Positions 35,988 to 46,048 are shown, counted from the first letter of the stretch. The stretch: DNA of 64,000 bases from Cohnella endophytica (GCF_003628305.1 NZ_RBZM01000003.1:248001-312000); one strand, 5' to 3'. The notes: generated by a model not told the origin, from the sequence alone. A program made the numbers and translations.

Positions 35988-37604
35988 ATGGCAAAGCAGT
36001 TGAAATCGACTGTATATATGATGGTTGTCGTGCTGCTGCTAGGAAGCATTCTCGCGGCATGCAACAAGAATAACGAGAATGGCAACGCTTCACCTAGTAG
36101 TCAAGCTAGCAAGGAAAATGCCATGGCAAGCGAAGATACGAATGCGAGCAATTCGGCAAGCAACGAGGCAGGTAGTAGTCCAGCCCCCTGCGACAAGCCT
36201 GTTGAACTGACCATGTTTGTCGATGCTACATGGTATCCGTTCCAGGATTGGTCTGGGGAAGTGCCTGAAGCTATTACGAAAGCGACATGCGTGAAGCCGG
36301 TCGTTACGGTAGCTACCGACGACAAACAACTGGCATTGATGGTAGCCTCGGGAGATTTACCCGATATGGTCGTCTCGTTCAATTTCAAATTAATGTCGGA
36401 CGGAAATTTAAGCCAACCTTACAATAAAATTTTCCCTAAATACGCTCCGGAAGTGAAGTTCGATCCGATCAAAGAATTCGTGAATACGGTTAGCGATGGC
36501 AACTATTACGCGATACGCAATGACTTTTCTACGGAGGCGGAGTGGAAGAGCAACCCCTACGCCCATATGATGGTTGCGGGACTTGCGATGCGCAAGGATA
36601 TATTGGATGAGCTAGGGAACCCGACGATTCAATCCTTGTCCGACCTGGACAAAGTGTTCACCGACGTGAAGGCCAGGCACCCCAAAATGATGCCACTGAT
36701 CTTAAACCCTAACTGGCAACGTCCGTATTTCGATACGCAATTCGGCGCCCAGGGCGGCTTCGTGGATAAGGATGGAAAAATCGTCTATTACCTCAGAACG
36801 CCTGAGGTCCAGAAGTCTCTCATGTATATGAATAGTTTGTATCGAAACGGGTTCATTACGTCCGAGAACTTTGCTTATAAGAACGAAACAGAAACGGAGC
36901 AAATGATGCTTGACGGAAAGGGCTTTGCCTATACTTGGACTTATTCCGGAGCTGAACGAATGAACGCGGATGGCAAGGGCATTCATCAGTTCGTCCAGTT
37001 AGCTGAACCACTTGGCCCGGATGCCTCCGTTGTGAGCACGGGAACTGGAGGTCTTGGCGTCTACGTTACCAAAGACAACAAGAACGTGGAAGCATCTGTT
37101 AAATTTCTGAAATATATGTACTCCGAAGAAGGTTGGAGACTTGGCGAGTGGGGAATCGAAGGCACCGATTGGACTTGGAACGATGCCGGGTATCCGGAAT
37201 TCAAGAACGACGTCAATAGTCTCGACTACCTCAAACAGAAAGGCGTATATTGGTGGGGAGTTCCGTGGGAAACCGGTGTAGGCATGGCGTTGTCCTCCTA
37301 TAAAGCAGGCTCGGAAACGACGCGGCAAGGCCAACAGTATTCAAAGATCATCAAATTTAATCCTTCTATCGGCATGATTAATCCGGACACCGATTCGCCG
37401 GAGGCGGTTATCAAATCCAATATCGATAACATGGTCAAAACGGAAGTTACCAAGGTCTATCTGTCCAAAACGCCGGAGGAAGCTCAAAAGGCTTACGACG
37501 AGATGGTGAAGAAGGCTGAAAAAATCGGAATGACCAAGCTCGAGGATTGGGCAACCGTGCAATACGGACCTTTTAAAGAAAAGTACGATGCTTTGACGAA
37601 ATAG
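35988..37604 (+). CDS. Sugar-binding lipoprotein (LplA-like), importer B
   Basis: This 538-residue family 1 solute-binding protein has the lipobox ILAAC (Cys about residue 25), an Asn/Ser/Glu-rich linker (~27-65), then VELTMFVDATWYPF. Length over 500 residues and the downstream position are typical of the LplA group that serves LplB/LplC permeases and binds larger oligosaccharides. The start follows ATTGGGGGATTAAC. Residues such as WNQ-type aromatic clusters (TWSYT, YWWGVPWETG) could stack on sugar rings. A hairpin follows the stop. Confidence 0.88.
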   Translation: MAKQLKSTVYMMVVVLLLGSILAACNKNNENGNASPSSQASKENAMASEDTNASNSASNEAGSSPAPCDKPVELTMFVDATWYPFQDWSGEVPEAITKATCVKPVVTVATDDKQLALMVASGDLPDMVVSFNFKLMSDGNLSQPYNKIFPKYAPEVKFDPIKEFVNTVSDGNYYAIRNDFSTEAEWKSNPYAHMMVAGLAMRKDILDELGNPTIQSLSDLDKVFTDVKARHPKMMPLILNPNWQRPYFDTQFGAQGGFVDKDGKIVYYLRTPEVQKSLMYMNSLYRNGFITSENFAYKNETETEQMMLDGKGFAYTWTYSGAERMNADGKGIHQFVQLAEPLGPDASVVSTGTGGLGVYVTKDNKNVEASVKFLKYMYSEEGWRLGEWGIEGTDWTWNDAGYPEFKNDVNSLDYLKQKGVYWWGVPWETGVGMALSSYKAGSETTRQGQQYSKIIKFNPSIGMINPDTDSPEAVIKSNIDNMVKTEVTKVYLSKTPEEAQKAYDEMVKKAEKIGMTKLEDWATVQYGPFKEKYDALTK

Positions 37605-37632
37605 TCCACAAACGATTACAATTTTACACATG

Positions 37633-37675
37633 CGGAATGTGGCTCCTTCGGAGCTTGCATTCCGTTTGTGCCTTT
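37633..37675 (+). terminator. Hairpin after the importer B binding protein gene
   Basis: CGGAATG pairs with CATTCCG and CTCC with GGAG around TTC, followed by TTTGTGCCTTTTTGG. It probably reduces read-through into the kinase gene. An apparent N-terminal extension of the kinase frame would cross it and is therefore rejected. Confidence 0.7.
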
Positions 37676-37707
37676 TTGGTTCTATCCTAGAAGCATGGGA
37701 GACTATG

Positions 37708-39459
37708 ATGACGATGCGCATCAGCACTAAGATGATTGTAGGGTATATTCTGCTTATCGTCCTTCCGTTTATGCTGTTCGCTGTATTTGTCTATTATCAA
37801 CTGTACGAAAAAATGTTTGATCAATATCAATTGGCTAATCAGCAGAACATCGAGCTGTCGGTTGGAAGCTTGGAATCCAGTCTAGGCAAGATCGAGTCTT
37901 TGCAGTCGATTTACCAGAATAACGCGGCATTAATCGATTACATACGCGGCGACTTCATGGAGGACCGGGATCTTATTTATTCCTATTTAAAAGACATTAG
38001 TCCGGCGATTTCCTTCGCTTCCTTGGGAGAGCCGGCTATCAGTTCGTTAACGATATTCCCCAAGACGAAGCAACGTCCACTATGGGTACCTGGATTTCAG
38101 AGTTACGAAGAGATCCATGGCATATTATCCGAACGGGAAATTTCCTCCCTTAAGCCAGCCATGGGACTATGGAAGCATACGATAGGCGAAGATGGGCTAT
38201 CTCTGGCTTACTATCACAAAATTTATAGCGAGACATATACGGGCGATCTTGGAATCATACAAATGAAGGTTAAACCGGAATTGTTCGAAAACTTGCTCGA
38301 GAATTTACGTGCGGTTCATCCGGGAAATAATCTTGTGCTCCTGGGCGAGAACAAGGAAATTATGCCAACCGCATTTCAAACAGGACTAACGGATTCACAA
38401 ATTATGAATATCGTGTCGGCAGTCAAAGTGAAGTCAAATAGCCCTTTTCAAACGGACAATAATCATTTGCTTGTGAATTCAGTCGATATCAAACGTCTCG
38501 GAATAACAGTTGTCGAAGTAAACAATCGGAATAAAGTATTCAACTTCCTGCGTATCAAACAATTATGGGTAATTGGCGGTGGATCGCTCCTATTGTTGTT
38601 ATCGGCTATGTACTATCTCATCGTGTCCTCTCTAACGAAACGAATCATACTCTTGTCGCGTCATATGCGCAAGGTAGGACAGGATTCTCTTGGTCATCCT
38701 TATTCGGGTCATGCAGGAACGGACGAGATTGGTTTTCTCATCTCCAACTACAATGCAATGATTATCCGCATGGACGAATTGGTTAATCGCGTTCAAAAGG
38801 TTGAATTGCTTAAAAAGGAAGCCGACTTCAAGATGCTTCAAGCGCAGATTCAGCCTCACTTTTTATACAACACGTTAGAGACTATGCGAATGTTGGCTCG
38901 CAGTAATAAGGATTACATAGTCGCCGATATGGCGCTCTCCCTGGGGAATCTCCTTCGTTATAGCTTAACGAAAGGCAACGATACGACATTAAGGGAAGAA
39001 CTTGAGCATGTGAAAGCCTATATCGCTATCCATCAGATTAGGATACCCGATCTTGATTTCCAATTGGAGATCGACGATAGTATCATGATGCTTCGTTGCC
39101 CGCGTTTTATCCTGCAGCCGTTGGTAGAGAATGGAATGATTCACGGATTATCTCCTAAGAGGGGTTCAAAGAGGATCTCGATCCGGATTAACCAGGAAGA
39201 GGGCTATGCCACAATTCTCGTAGCCGATAATGGTGTTGGGATTTCAAGTGAGAAGCTAATGGCGTTGCGACAGTTCCTAGCAGGGACGGCAGGGGAAGAA
39301 GCAATTGAAATTCGGGGAATGGGAATAGGGCTTAACAACGTTTCGGAACGGATGAAAGCTTATTTCGGGCAAGAATCAGAAATGCACATTGATAGTACTA
39401 TTGAGGTTGGGACAGCCTGCTCCCTAATCATTTTATTGAAGGAGGAACCTCATGCTTAA
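37708..39459 (+). CDS. YesM-type sensor histidine kinase, importer B
   Basis: This kinase of about 583 residues has a first membrane segment (IVGYILLIVLPFMLFAVFVY), a sensor region to ~280, a second segment (LWVIGGGSLLLLLSAMYYLI), HAMP, and the block IQPHFLYNTL with phospho-accepting His384. FILQPLVENGMIHGL is the N box and DNGVGISSE and GMGIGLNN are G boxes. ATG 37708 is chosen among three clustered ATGs because GGGAG lies 6 nt upstream. The gene overlaps its response regulator by 8 nt. Confidence 0.9.
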   Translation: MTMRISTKMIVGYILLIVLPFMLFAVFVYYQLYEKMFDQYQLANQQNIELSVGSLESSLGKIESLQSIYQNNAALIDYIRGDFMEDRDLIYSYLKDISPAISFASLGEPAISSLTIFPKTKQRPLWVPGFQSYEEIHGILSEREISSLKPAMGLWKHTIGEDGLSLAYYHKIYSETYTGDLGIIQMKVKPELFENLLENLRAVHPGNNLVLLGENKEIMPTAFQTGLTDSQIMNIVSAVKVKSNSPFQTDNNHLLVNSVDIKRLGITVVEVNNRNKVFNFLRIKQLWVIGGGSLLLLLSAMYYLIVSSLTKRIILLSRHMRKVGQDSLGHPYSGHAGTDEIGFLISNYNAMIIRMDELVNRVQKVELLKKEADFKMLQAQIQPHFLYNTLETMRMLARSNKDYIVADMALSLGNLLRYSLTKGNDTTLREELEHVKAYIAIHQIRIPDLDFQLEIDDSIMMLRCPRFILQPLVENGMIHGLSPKRGSKRISIRINQEEGYATILVADNGVGISSEKLMALRQFLAGTAGEEAIEIRGMGIGLNNVSERMKAYFGQESEMHIDSTIEVGTACSLIILLKEEPHA

Positions 39460-40210
39460 GCTCCTGATTGTGGATGACGAGCCTATCATTCTAGCGGGTA
39501 TTAAGGATCTCATCGAACAAGCAAATACCCCATTCGATAGAATCACTACGGCATGTGACGGAATCGAAGCGATAGAGATGTTAGAGTACTTTCAACCAGA
39601 TCTCATAATAACTGATATTCAGATGCCCGGAATGAACGGCCTTGAATTCATTCGACAGGCAAAAGCCAAAGGTTTCAATAGGTTCATCATTCTGTCAGGT
39701 TACGATATGTTCGACTACGCCCAGAACGCCATTCGTCTTCAGGTCGTGGAATACTTGCTCAAGCCGATTAACGAATCTCAGCTTCACGAGTTGCTTAGAC
39801 GGCTGGCGATTGCGATTCTGGATCAACGACAGACGGGAAACCCCGAAGAAGGCAAGAAACAAGGGACCATAGCCGTTAGCGAGCATGTGCGTATGCTCAT
39901 GGACTATATTCATACGAACTATATGAAGGATATCTCATTATCAGATGCGGGCAACGTAGTCGGCATGCATCCAGCCTATGTCGGTCAGATATTCAAGAAA
40001 GAGACGGGCATATCTATCGTACATTATATTAATACCGTCAGGATCGCCAAAGCCAAGGAACTGTTGAACAACGACGAGACTCTGTCGCTAGAAAAGATAG
40101 CTAGCTGCATAGGTTTTGAGAACAGGCGGACTTTCTATAAAGTATTCCAAAAGCATGTCGGTCAAACTCCGGGCGATTATCGAAATCTAAATCGAGCACC
40201 CTCCCACTAG
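39452..40210 (+). CDS. Compact YesN-type response regulator, importer B
   Basis: This 252-residue regulator has a receiver domain (LKLLIVDDEPII, Asp55 in IITDIQMPGMNG, LKPIN) followed almost directly by the AraC helix-turn-helix pair (LSDAGNVVGMHPAYVGQIFK, IASCIGFENRRTFYKVFQK). It lacks the long middle region present in the other three regulators of this locus and is about half their length. It probably activates importer B and perhaps the adjacent fucosidase gene. It ends inside the next terminator. Confidence 0.92.
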   Translation: MLKLLIVDDEPIILAGIKDLIEQANTPFDRITTACDGIEAIEMLEYFQPDLIITDIQMPGMNGLEFIRQAKAKGFNRFIILSGYDMFDYAQNAIRLQVVEYLLKPINESQLHELLRRLAIAILDQRQTGNPEEGKKQGTIAVSEHVRMLMDYIHTNYMKDISLSDAGNVVGMHPAYVGQIFKKETGISIVHYINTVRIAKAKELLNNDETLSLEKIASCIGFENRRTFYKVFQKHVGQTPGDYRNLNRAPSH

Positions 40211-40233
40211 GAAGAGCGCTCGATTATTCTTTC
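40190..40233. terminator. Terminator between the importer B regulator and the GH29-like gene
   Basis: AATCGAGC pairs with GCTCGATT and is followed by ATTCTTTC. The loop shares CC(A)CTAGGAAGAGCGCTCG with the hairpin at 33899. It lies between convergent genes and overlaps the end of the regulator gene. Confidence 0.65.
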
Positions 40234-40250
40234 ATAAGTGCACGCTTTAA

Positions 40251-42476
40251 TTAAGGATTGACTACGATCTCAGCAAATTGCATTCGATACTGATTAGAGT
40301 CGTTTGGATTCTGTCTTAGGCTAGTGCCGTTCACTCTAATGTATCTGGCATTTTGAGCGGCGAAGGTAAAGGTTTGCCCAGTACCCGAAGGTAATGCATA
40401 ACCCGTATTTGTTATAACTGTATTCCAGGTCGAATTATTCGTCGAGACATCGATCGTGAAGTTGATCGGGAATCCATATCCGGTATTTACACCATCATTT
40501 CTCGGATATAGAACGACCTTTGAGAAAGATTGGGATGTACCTAAATCAACAGTAACCCACTCCGTATGATTGGTAGTCAAGCTATTTGCGCTAGACCATC
40601 CCATGGATCCCCCAATCGAGGATGTCGTCCCATCGGTTGCTTTGGCAACTCCCCAGTCCGTATTGTCTACCGTGCTGCTCGCCGTAACGGTTTTATTAAT
40701 TGCCAGATTCGGTGTCGCTGTTGTAATAATCTTAAATTTGTCCAACTGCATGTAGCTTCCGCTCGTTTTTACACCTTTAATGGTATGACTTCCTGAAGTT
40801 AGACCATAAATACCGTATAACACTTGTTGTGGCAAGTATCCGGTAGCATTTACTGCACTAACCGTCTGTTTGAATACGTTATCGATATAAATATCTATAT
40901 TGCCGTAGTTAGAATCCTTAGAGCTAATATATTCGATGCCGGTACCAGTAAAGGTGTATTGAAAATAATTGTTATTGGTAGTCGTATAATGCACATCGTT
41001 CAGATAATCTCCGACGTTACGGTTGCTGCTTAAGCCCCAAGATCCGTTGTAAGTAATGCTGGAGGCTGTGTCATTAAGATAAGAAAAGCCATCGTAGCCG
41101 CTAACGACAAGCTTTATTACAGTATCGAGGCTATCCCATGAATCAGAGGAGCCTAATGTTAGCGTCACGCCGCTAGAATTTTGAGAAAGAGAAACCGAAT
41201 GCCCATTCTTCAAAATTGTCGCGGAGCTAAATAATTTACCGTCAGCAGGTACAGGCAAAGTTAATACTTTTGTGCCAGAGGGAGGATTTAAGACATGGAT
41301 ATATTCAACCGTATCGTCGGTTGATTTAGTGGCGACGATGCCATTGGCAAGACCGTTGAGCGTAACTCCGCTTGCTCTTGGATAGGATGTGCTTGGGAAA
41401 ACATTTTTCAAGGAAGTCCCAACGGCATTTACATAAGTACCTAGCGTCGTCAGAGCCGATTTAATGCCGTCTTCCCATAAAGCGCCGGAGCCGGCATAAG
41501 TACCTGCATCCCAAAGCATACCGCCGCCGTTTCGATTTACGCCGGCCTCCAACACAGTGAATCGGAACATTTCTTCCGGACTATTCCGGAGAACATTCGT
41601 ACCTTGGGGAACGGAAGCCCACCAAGCCCATTTCGGAGAAACGTTCTGGGTCGTCATTACCGTTGCAGTCATATTGTTAGTCGCTGGCCAAGTGTTCACG
41701 CTGGTGGGTTGATTATAATATTCCCTAGCCATATAATCGGCCGCTCCGCCGCTAAGGGAAACGGCAGCGTCTCCAGTGCCGCCACTTCCAATAATAATTC
41801 GGTTAGGGTTACCGGCAAGCATGCTAGTCCGTAATCTGGCTTTGTCAATCATGTTCTGATAGTAGCTCTCATACATCATATCGACAAAATATCCGTCAAT
41901 TGCGGTTCCATAGCGATTACCCAATTCCGTGACGATGTCGTTAACGAAATTATTCCAGGTAAGATATCCTCCCGCAGAATTGTTCCATCCGGTTGCCGTT
42001 TGGTCCGCAGCTGTAAAATCATGACCATCCGTAACGTGAATATAAAGCACTAATTTAATACCATAAGGTTGCAACGCATTTATCAAGTCTTGAATGACAT
42101 CGTGGTTTGAGGAATGACCGGGACGCCATTGATTCATTTTGGTGCTTGGATACAATGTGTTCATCGCATAGTGCCAGACTGTGAATGCCACGTAATCGAC
42201 ACCGAACGAATGAGCATCCGCAGCATATTGCGTGGCATTGAAATTATTCCCAAGCTCATTAATGTCGAGAGGTACGGTACCATTTGGATAAATCGTTTGA
42301 GTAAAAGTAGAAGAGCCGTATGTGAAATGATTGAAGAGACCGTAATGCGACTTTAAATACCAATTGTTGGGGTCGGGAGCAGCTTCAGATTGAGATACGC
42401 TCAAATTAAAACCAAGCAATAGGAAAGCGATAATCATAAAACAACGGCTAACTTTACGTGAACTTCTTAGAATCAT
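40251..42476 (-). CDS. Secreted GH29-like alpha-L-fucosidase with binding modules
   Basis: This 741-residue protein has a signal peptide (FMIIAFLLLGFNLSVSQSEA, cleavage about residue 32), a GH29-like barrel (~35-390: HYGLFNHFTYG, FGVDYVAFTVWHYAMNTLYP, LYIHVTDGHDF, and Asp199 in GYFVDMM as candidate nucleophile), a galactose-binding-like module (~465-590: SITYNGSWG, YTFTGTGIEYIS) shared with the GH98 protein, and a C-terminal discoidin (F5/8 type C, CBM32-like) domain (~600-741: NLAINKTVTASSTVDNTDWG). GH29 enzymes are retaining fucosidases; the usual HH pair is changed to WHYA here, so it is a divergent member. ATG 42476 is preferred to GTG 42485 because AGAGGAAG lies 9 nt upstream. A perfect cre box lies in its promoter. 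Confidence 0.72.
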   Translation of the reverse strand: MILRSSRKVSRCFMIIAFLLLGFNLSVSQSEAAPDPNNWYLKSHYGLFNHFTYGSSTFTQTIYPNGTVPLDINELGNNFNATQYAADAHSFGVDYVAFTVWHYAMNTLYPSTKMNQWRPGHSSNHDVIQDLINALQPYGIKLVLYIHVTDGHDFTAADQTATGWNNSAGGYLTWNNFVNDIVTELGNRYGTAIDGYFVDMMYESYYQNMIDKARLRTSMLAGNPNRIIIGSGGTGDAAVSLSGGAADYMAREYYNQPTSVNTWPATNNMTATVMTTQNVSPKWAWWASVPQGTNVLRNSPEEMFRFTVLEAGVNRNGGGMLWDAGTYAGSGALWEDGIKSALTTLGTYVNAVGTSLKNVFPSTSYPRASGVTLNGLANGIVATKSTDDTVEYIHVLNPPSGTKVLTLPVPADGKLFSSATILKNGHSVSLSQNSSGVTLTLGSSDSWDSLDTVIKLVVSGYDGFSYLNDTASSITYNGSWGLSSNRNVGDYLNDVHYTTTNNNYFQYTFTGTGIEYISSKDSNYGNIDIYIDNVFKQTVSAVNATGYLPQQVLYGIYGLTSGSHTIKGVKTSGSYMQLDKFKIITTATPNLAINKTVTASSTVDNTDWGVAKATDGTTSSIGGSMGWSSANSLTTNHTEWVTVDLGTSQSFSKVVLYPRNDGVNTGYGFPINFTIDVSTNNSTWNTVITNTGYALPSGTGQTFTFAAQNARYIRVNGTSLRQNPNDSNQYRMQFAEIVVNP

Positions 42477-42501
42477 AAATCTCACTTCCTCTTATATTAT
42501 T

Positions 42502-42515
42502 TGCAAGCGCTTGCA
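42502..42515. promoter_or_regulatory. CcpA box (cre), perfect palindrome, GH29-like gene
   Basis: TGCAAGCGCTTGCA is a perfect palindrome matching cre. It sits 25 nt upstream of the GH29-like start and about 100 nt upstream of the divergent kinase gene, so it may affect both. Confidence 0.8.
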
Positions 42516-42616
42516 TGATCTGAATGTATCATGAAAAAGTACAAGCGAAAAAGATAGTAAAACTACAATATGTTCTGCTATACTTCGATAAATTGGAAAA
42601 GGCGGAGGACGCATAG

Positions 42617-44398
42617 ATGAGAAGACTTAGACCGTTGCAGATTTTTCGCGATTTCTCCATTAGCCAAAAGCTTTTTGTTTACCTCGTAATTTTTATAGTC
42701 GTTCCATTGGTCATTGCAGCCGTTATTATTAATTCTAAAGCAACGAATGTCATTACGAATAAAACACATGAAAATGCCTTTCAAACGCTGAAACAGACCC
42801 GATTCAGCTTGGGAAATTTAATTCGGGAAACCGAATACTTGTCCCTGTTCATGTTGTCAAATGACAATATTCAAATAATGATAAAGGATTACTTGAATAA
42901 GTCCTATTTGGACTATGATCGGATGAAAAGCGCGCTGTTAAGGGATTGGGGAGGAAACACATTTCAATCCATCATGGACTCCAAGCCGTTCATAGATTCG
43001 ATCTGTTTGAGCAATAACGGAGAAATAATATTTCAATTCGGTAATTTGGTTCAAACGGAGAATACACAATTTAATCAAATGTCCTCCCAGTTAAAGGGGA
43101 AGATTTTGTGGACACCTGTATATGAAATGAAAAATATTAAAGGCTCGAAGCAAGTCATTTCACTCATCCGAGCAGTTAACAATCTCGATAATTCCAAAGA
43201 GATCGCAATTGAGAGAATTAGCATCGATGAGGGAAAATTATCTAGTTATTATTCAAGTGCGGATTCATGGAAGGGTAGTCAAATCTATTTGATAGACCGG
43301 GAAGGTAATGTGCTGTCATCCATTGATAAAAGTATGCTCGGAGAAAAACTCGGCGATAAGGCTTATATTCAACGAGCTTTAGCAGAGTCGGAAGGAAGCT
43401 TTACTACCAGAATCGGTAAAAAAAGCTATGCTGTTTTGCATTACAATGTCGATGAAACTGATTGGAAAATGATTCAGCTTATTCCCGAGAGTGAATTGAA
43501 GAACCAGATCTATGTCATTAACATGTTTATTTTCATTTGTATTGCCATCTGTCTAATATTTGGAATTATTTTCTCTATTATTCAGAACAGAAGCATTATC
43601 CGACCGTTAAAGCAGCTTGCAAAAGAGATGGGCAAAGTAAAAAATGGCGTTTTTGATGTGCAGTTAAGAATTCATTCTCAGGATGAAATCGGCCGGGTCA
43701 GCAACATCTTTATCAATATGATCAAGCAGATCAAAGAACTCATTGATACCGTGTATAAGGGTCAAATAAAAGAAAAGGAAGCCGAATTAAAGGCTTTGCA
43801 AGCTCAAATCAATCCTCACTTTTTGTATAACACACTCGATTCTATTCGTTGGCTCGCCGTAAAGAATAAAGATTACGATGTGAGCGATCAGATTGAGGCG
43901 CTATCCGATCTATTCCGTCATGTCTTGAACAAGGGACACGAGATCACGACGATTCAAGAAGAGATTGAGCATTTGCATAACTACATGTTAATTCAGCAAA
44001 ACCGGTTTGGCGAAAAAGTGATGTTTGTCGCTAATGTCGACCCTGCCACGCTTTCCATGATGACACTAAAATTAATATTGCAGCCTTTGATAGAGAATGC
44101 GATTTTCCACGGACTGGAACGGAAGATTGACAAAGGTACGATTACTTTGACGATCTATTCCGAAGAAAACAAGCTCAACTGTATTGTTGAAGACGATGGT
44201 GTAGGCATGGATGTCGAGCAAATCAATCAAATGTTAGCGAACAAAGAGGATTCTCATAAAGTGTTTGCTCTTAAGAATATCCACGAACGGATTCAGCTTA
44301 GATATGGCGAGGAGTACGGTCTGCATATTGAAAGCAAGCTAAATGTGGGCTCGAAGATACAAATAGTTATGCCGATCATCACCAGAGGTGAATCCTAA
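42617..44398 (+). CDS. YesM-type sensor histidine kinase, importer C
   Basis: This 593-residue kinase has a first membrane segment (LFVYLVIFIVVPLVIAAVII), an extracellular Cache-like sensor region to ~300, a second segment (MFIFICIAICLIFGIIFSII), HAMP, and INPHFLYNTL with phospho-accepting His401. LILQPLIENAIFHGL and DDGVGMDVE are the ATPase motifs. It starts behind AAAGGCGGAGGACGCATAG and its TAA overlaps the regulator ATG by one base (TAATG). It is divergent to the GH29-like gene. Confidence 0.9.
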   Translation: MRRLRPLQIFRDFSISQKLFVYLVIFIVVPLVIAAVIINSKATNVITNKTHENAFQTLKQTRFSLGNLIRETEYLSLFMLSNDNIQIMIKDYLNKSYLDYDRMKSALLRDWGGNTFQSIMDSKPFIDSICLSNNGEIIFQFGNLVQTENTQFNQMSSQLKGKILWTPVYEMKNIKGSKQVISLIRAVNNLDNSKEIAIERISIDEGKLSSYYSSADSWKGSQIYLIDREGNVLSSIDKSMLGEKLGDKAYIQRALAESEGSFTTRIGKKSYAVLHYNVDETDWKMIQLIPESELKNQIYVINMFIFICIAICLIFGIIFSIIQNRSIIRPLKQLAKEMGKVKNGVFDVQLRIHSQDEIGRVSNIFINMIKQIKELIDTVYKGQIKEKEAELKALQAQINPHFLYNTLDSIRWLAVKNKDYDVSDQIEALSDLFRHVLNKGHEITTIQEEIEHLHNYMLIQQNRFGEKVMFVANVDPATLSMMTLKLILQPLIENAIFHGLERKIDKGTITLTIYSEENKLNCIVEDDGVGMDVEQINQMLANKEDSHKVFALKNIHERIQLRYGEEYGLHIESKLNVGSKIQIVMPIITRGES

Positions 44399-45945
44399 TG
44401 AAGCTACTAATTGTTGATGATGAAATTCAGATCAGACAAGGAATCAAAGAAGGCATTGATTGGAAATCGTATGGCTTTGATGAGGTTTTTGATGCCGAGA
44501 ATGGGGTCGTAGCTTTGGATATTTTTCGTTCATTTCAACCTGAAATAATCATTACAGATATTCGTATGCCCGGAATGGACGGTCTCGAGTTGAGCAAAAG
44601 AATAAGAGAATTATCCAAAACATGCAAAATCATTATCTTAAGTGGTTATTCTGATTTCGAATATGCCAAGACAGCCTTGCGGATCGGCGTCAATGAATAC
44701 GAGCTTAAGCCTGTCAAAATAAAAAGCTTGATTCAAATGGTTGCTCAGCTAAAGGCAAAAGTGGAAAAAGAAGCCGCCAATGAGCAATTAAATCGTATCG
44801 CGAGAGAACAGCAAATGGTCGATAGCATTCTTCAAGGCGAGATATCCAATTCACGTGAAATCAAAAGAATTTTCAGGGAATATTATCAAGTACATTTCGA
44901 CAAGAGCTTAATTTGCATAGTCGCCGACGTTGATCGAATCAAGACGGAAACCCAACCTTCATCGGATAATGAGGGGTTTTATTCGGCATTTTCGCAACAG
45001 CTTGAACAGATGTCGCAAGCCCTTGAAGGGATTCTAATCGAGAAATCATCTCAGCTTATTTACATATTGGTTTCTCAACATAAGCGTTCGGACCTAAACG
45101 ATAAAATACAGAGTTATTTTAAGAAAATAAATCGAAGTCTCCATGAAATTTATCAAAAATCCATCTCGATGGGTGTCAGCACTATTGGCGATTTGGAGAA
45201 TATACCGAATGTGATCGAAGAAGCGAATAAAGCACTCGAGAAAAAGTTTATTTATGGCAGGGCTAGCTTAATCTTTTACAAGGATATACAAGCCGTTCAT
45301 GAGAGCCAACATCCTTATGTCGTGAAAGAAAACGAACTTAAGGAATACATTATGCAATCTAATGCTGAAAGTGCAAAACAGCTCATCAATGATGAGTTTG
45401 ACCATATCTCGCAATCCAGTTTGCTTACCGTGTTCCGTGTTAAAATCATTTGTTTGGAACTTATCCATATCCTGTTGAGATCCTTGAACGAGCAACGATT
45501 AGAGATTGAACTATGGAAAGAGGAAGAGGAATTAAACCATTTGGAATGGATGGAAGATTGCTTCAATTGGGTCATTCGTATTTATGAGCGCGTGTTCTAT
45601 GATCTGTCAAAATCCAACACAAGTAGGCATAATCCGAATATATCCAAAGCAATAAAATTTACCCGAAAACACTTCCAGGAAGAACTATCCATCGAAGTAT
45701 TAGCTAACTATGTAGGCTTTACCCCGAATTATTTCAGCCATCTTTTCAAAAAGGAAACGGGTATCGCATTTAATGAGTTCCTCAATAAAACGAGAATTGA
45801 CGAAGCCAAACGACTACTCAAACAATCCAATCTCGTCGTTTATGAAATATCTGAAAAAATCGGTTTTCAAAATTATAAATACTTTATTCAAGTTTTCAAG
45901 AAACTGGAAGGATACTCGCCGACGAAGTATCGCAAAAACCTCTAA
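44398..45945 (+). CDS. YesN-type response regulator, importer C
   Basis: This 515-residue regulator has a receiver domain (LLIVDDEIQI, Asp54 in IITDIRMPGMDG, Lys in LKPVK), a long middle region with coiled-coil character (~120-420), and a C-terminal AraC helix-turn-helix pair (LANYVGFTPNYFSHLFKKET, EISEKIGFQNYKYFIQVFKK). It is translationally coupled to the kinase and lies 129 nt before the binding protein gene, whose promoter it is expected to activate. Confidence 0.92.
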   Translation: MKLLIVDDEIQIRQGIKEGIDWKSYGFDEVFDAENGVVALDIFRSFQPEIIITDIRMPGMDGLELSKRIRELSKTCKIIILSGYSDFEYAKTALRIGVNEYELKPVKIKSLIQMVAQLKAKVEKEAANEQLNRIAREQQMVDSILQGEISNSREIKRIFREYYQVHFDKSLICIVADVDRIKTETQPSSDNEGFYSAFSQQLEQMSQALEGILIEKSSQLIYILVSQHKRSDLNDKIQSYFKKINRSLHEIYQKSISMGVSTIGDLENIPNVIEEANKALEKKFIYGRASLIFYKDIQAVHESQHPYVVKENELKEYIMQSNAESAKQLINDEFDHISQSSLLTVFRVKIICLELIHILLRSLNEQRLEIELWKEEEELNHLEWMEDCFNWVIRIYERVFYDLSKSNTSRHNPNISKAIKFTRKHFQEELSIEVLANYVGFTPNYFSHLFKKETGIAFNEFLNKTRIDEAKRLLKQSNLVVYEISEKIGFQNYKYFIQVFKKLEGYSPTKYRKNL

Positions 45946-46034
45946 TTCCACTTTTCGTTGATTGAAACATCGTAGAATTTTAAGAAAACCTTGTAGTTTT
46001 TACGCCTATACAGGTGTTTCTTGTCAGGGCTAAG

Positions 46035-46048
46035 ATGAAAGCGTAAAC
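46035..46048. promoter_or_regulatory. Probable CcpA box (cre), importer C
   Basis: TGAAAGCGTAAACA fits cre at all but one position and lies 26 nt before the start codon of the binding protein gene. Confidence 0.6.

Noticed and set aside
37630..37707. 26-residue extension of the importer B kinase
   Set aside because: It reads through a terminator-like hairpin and lacks a ribosome site; clustered ATGs after GGGAG are better.
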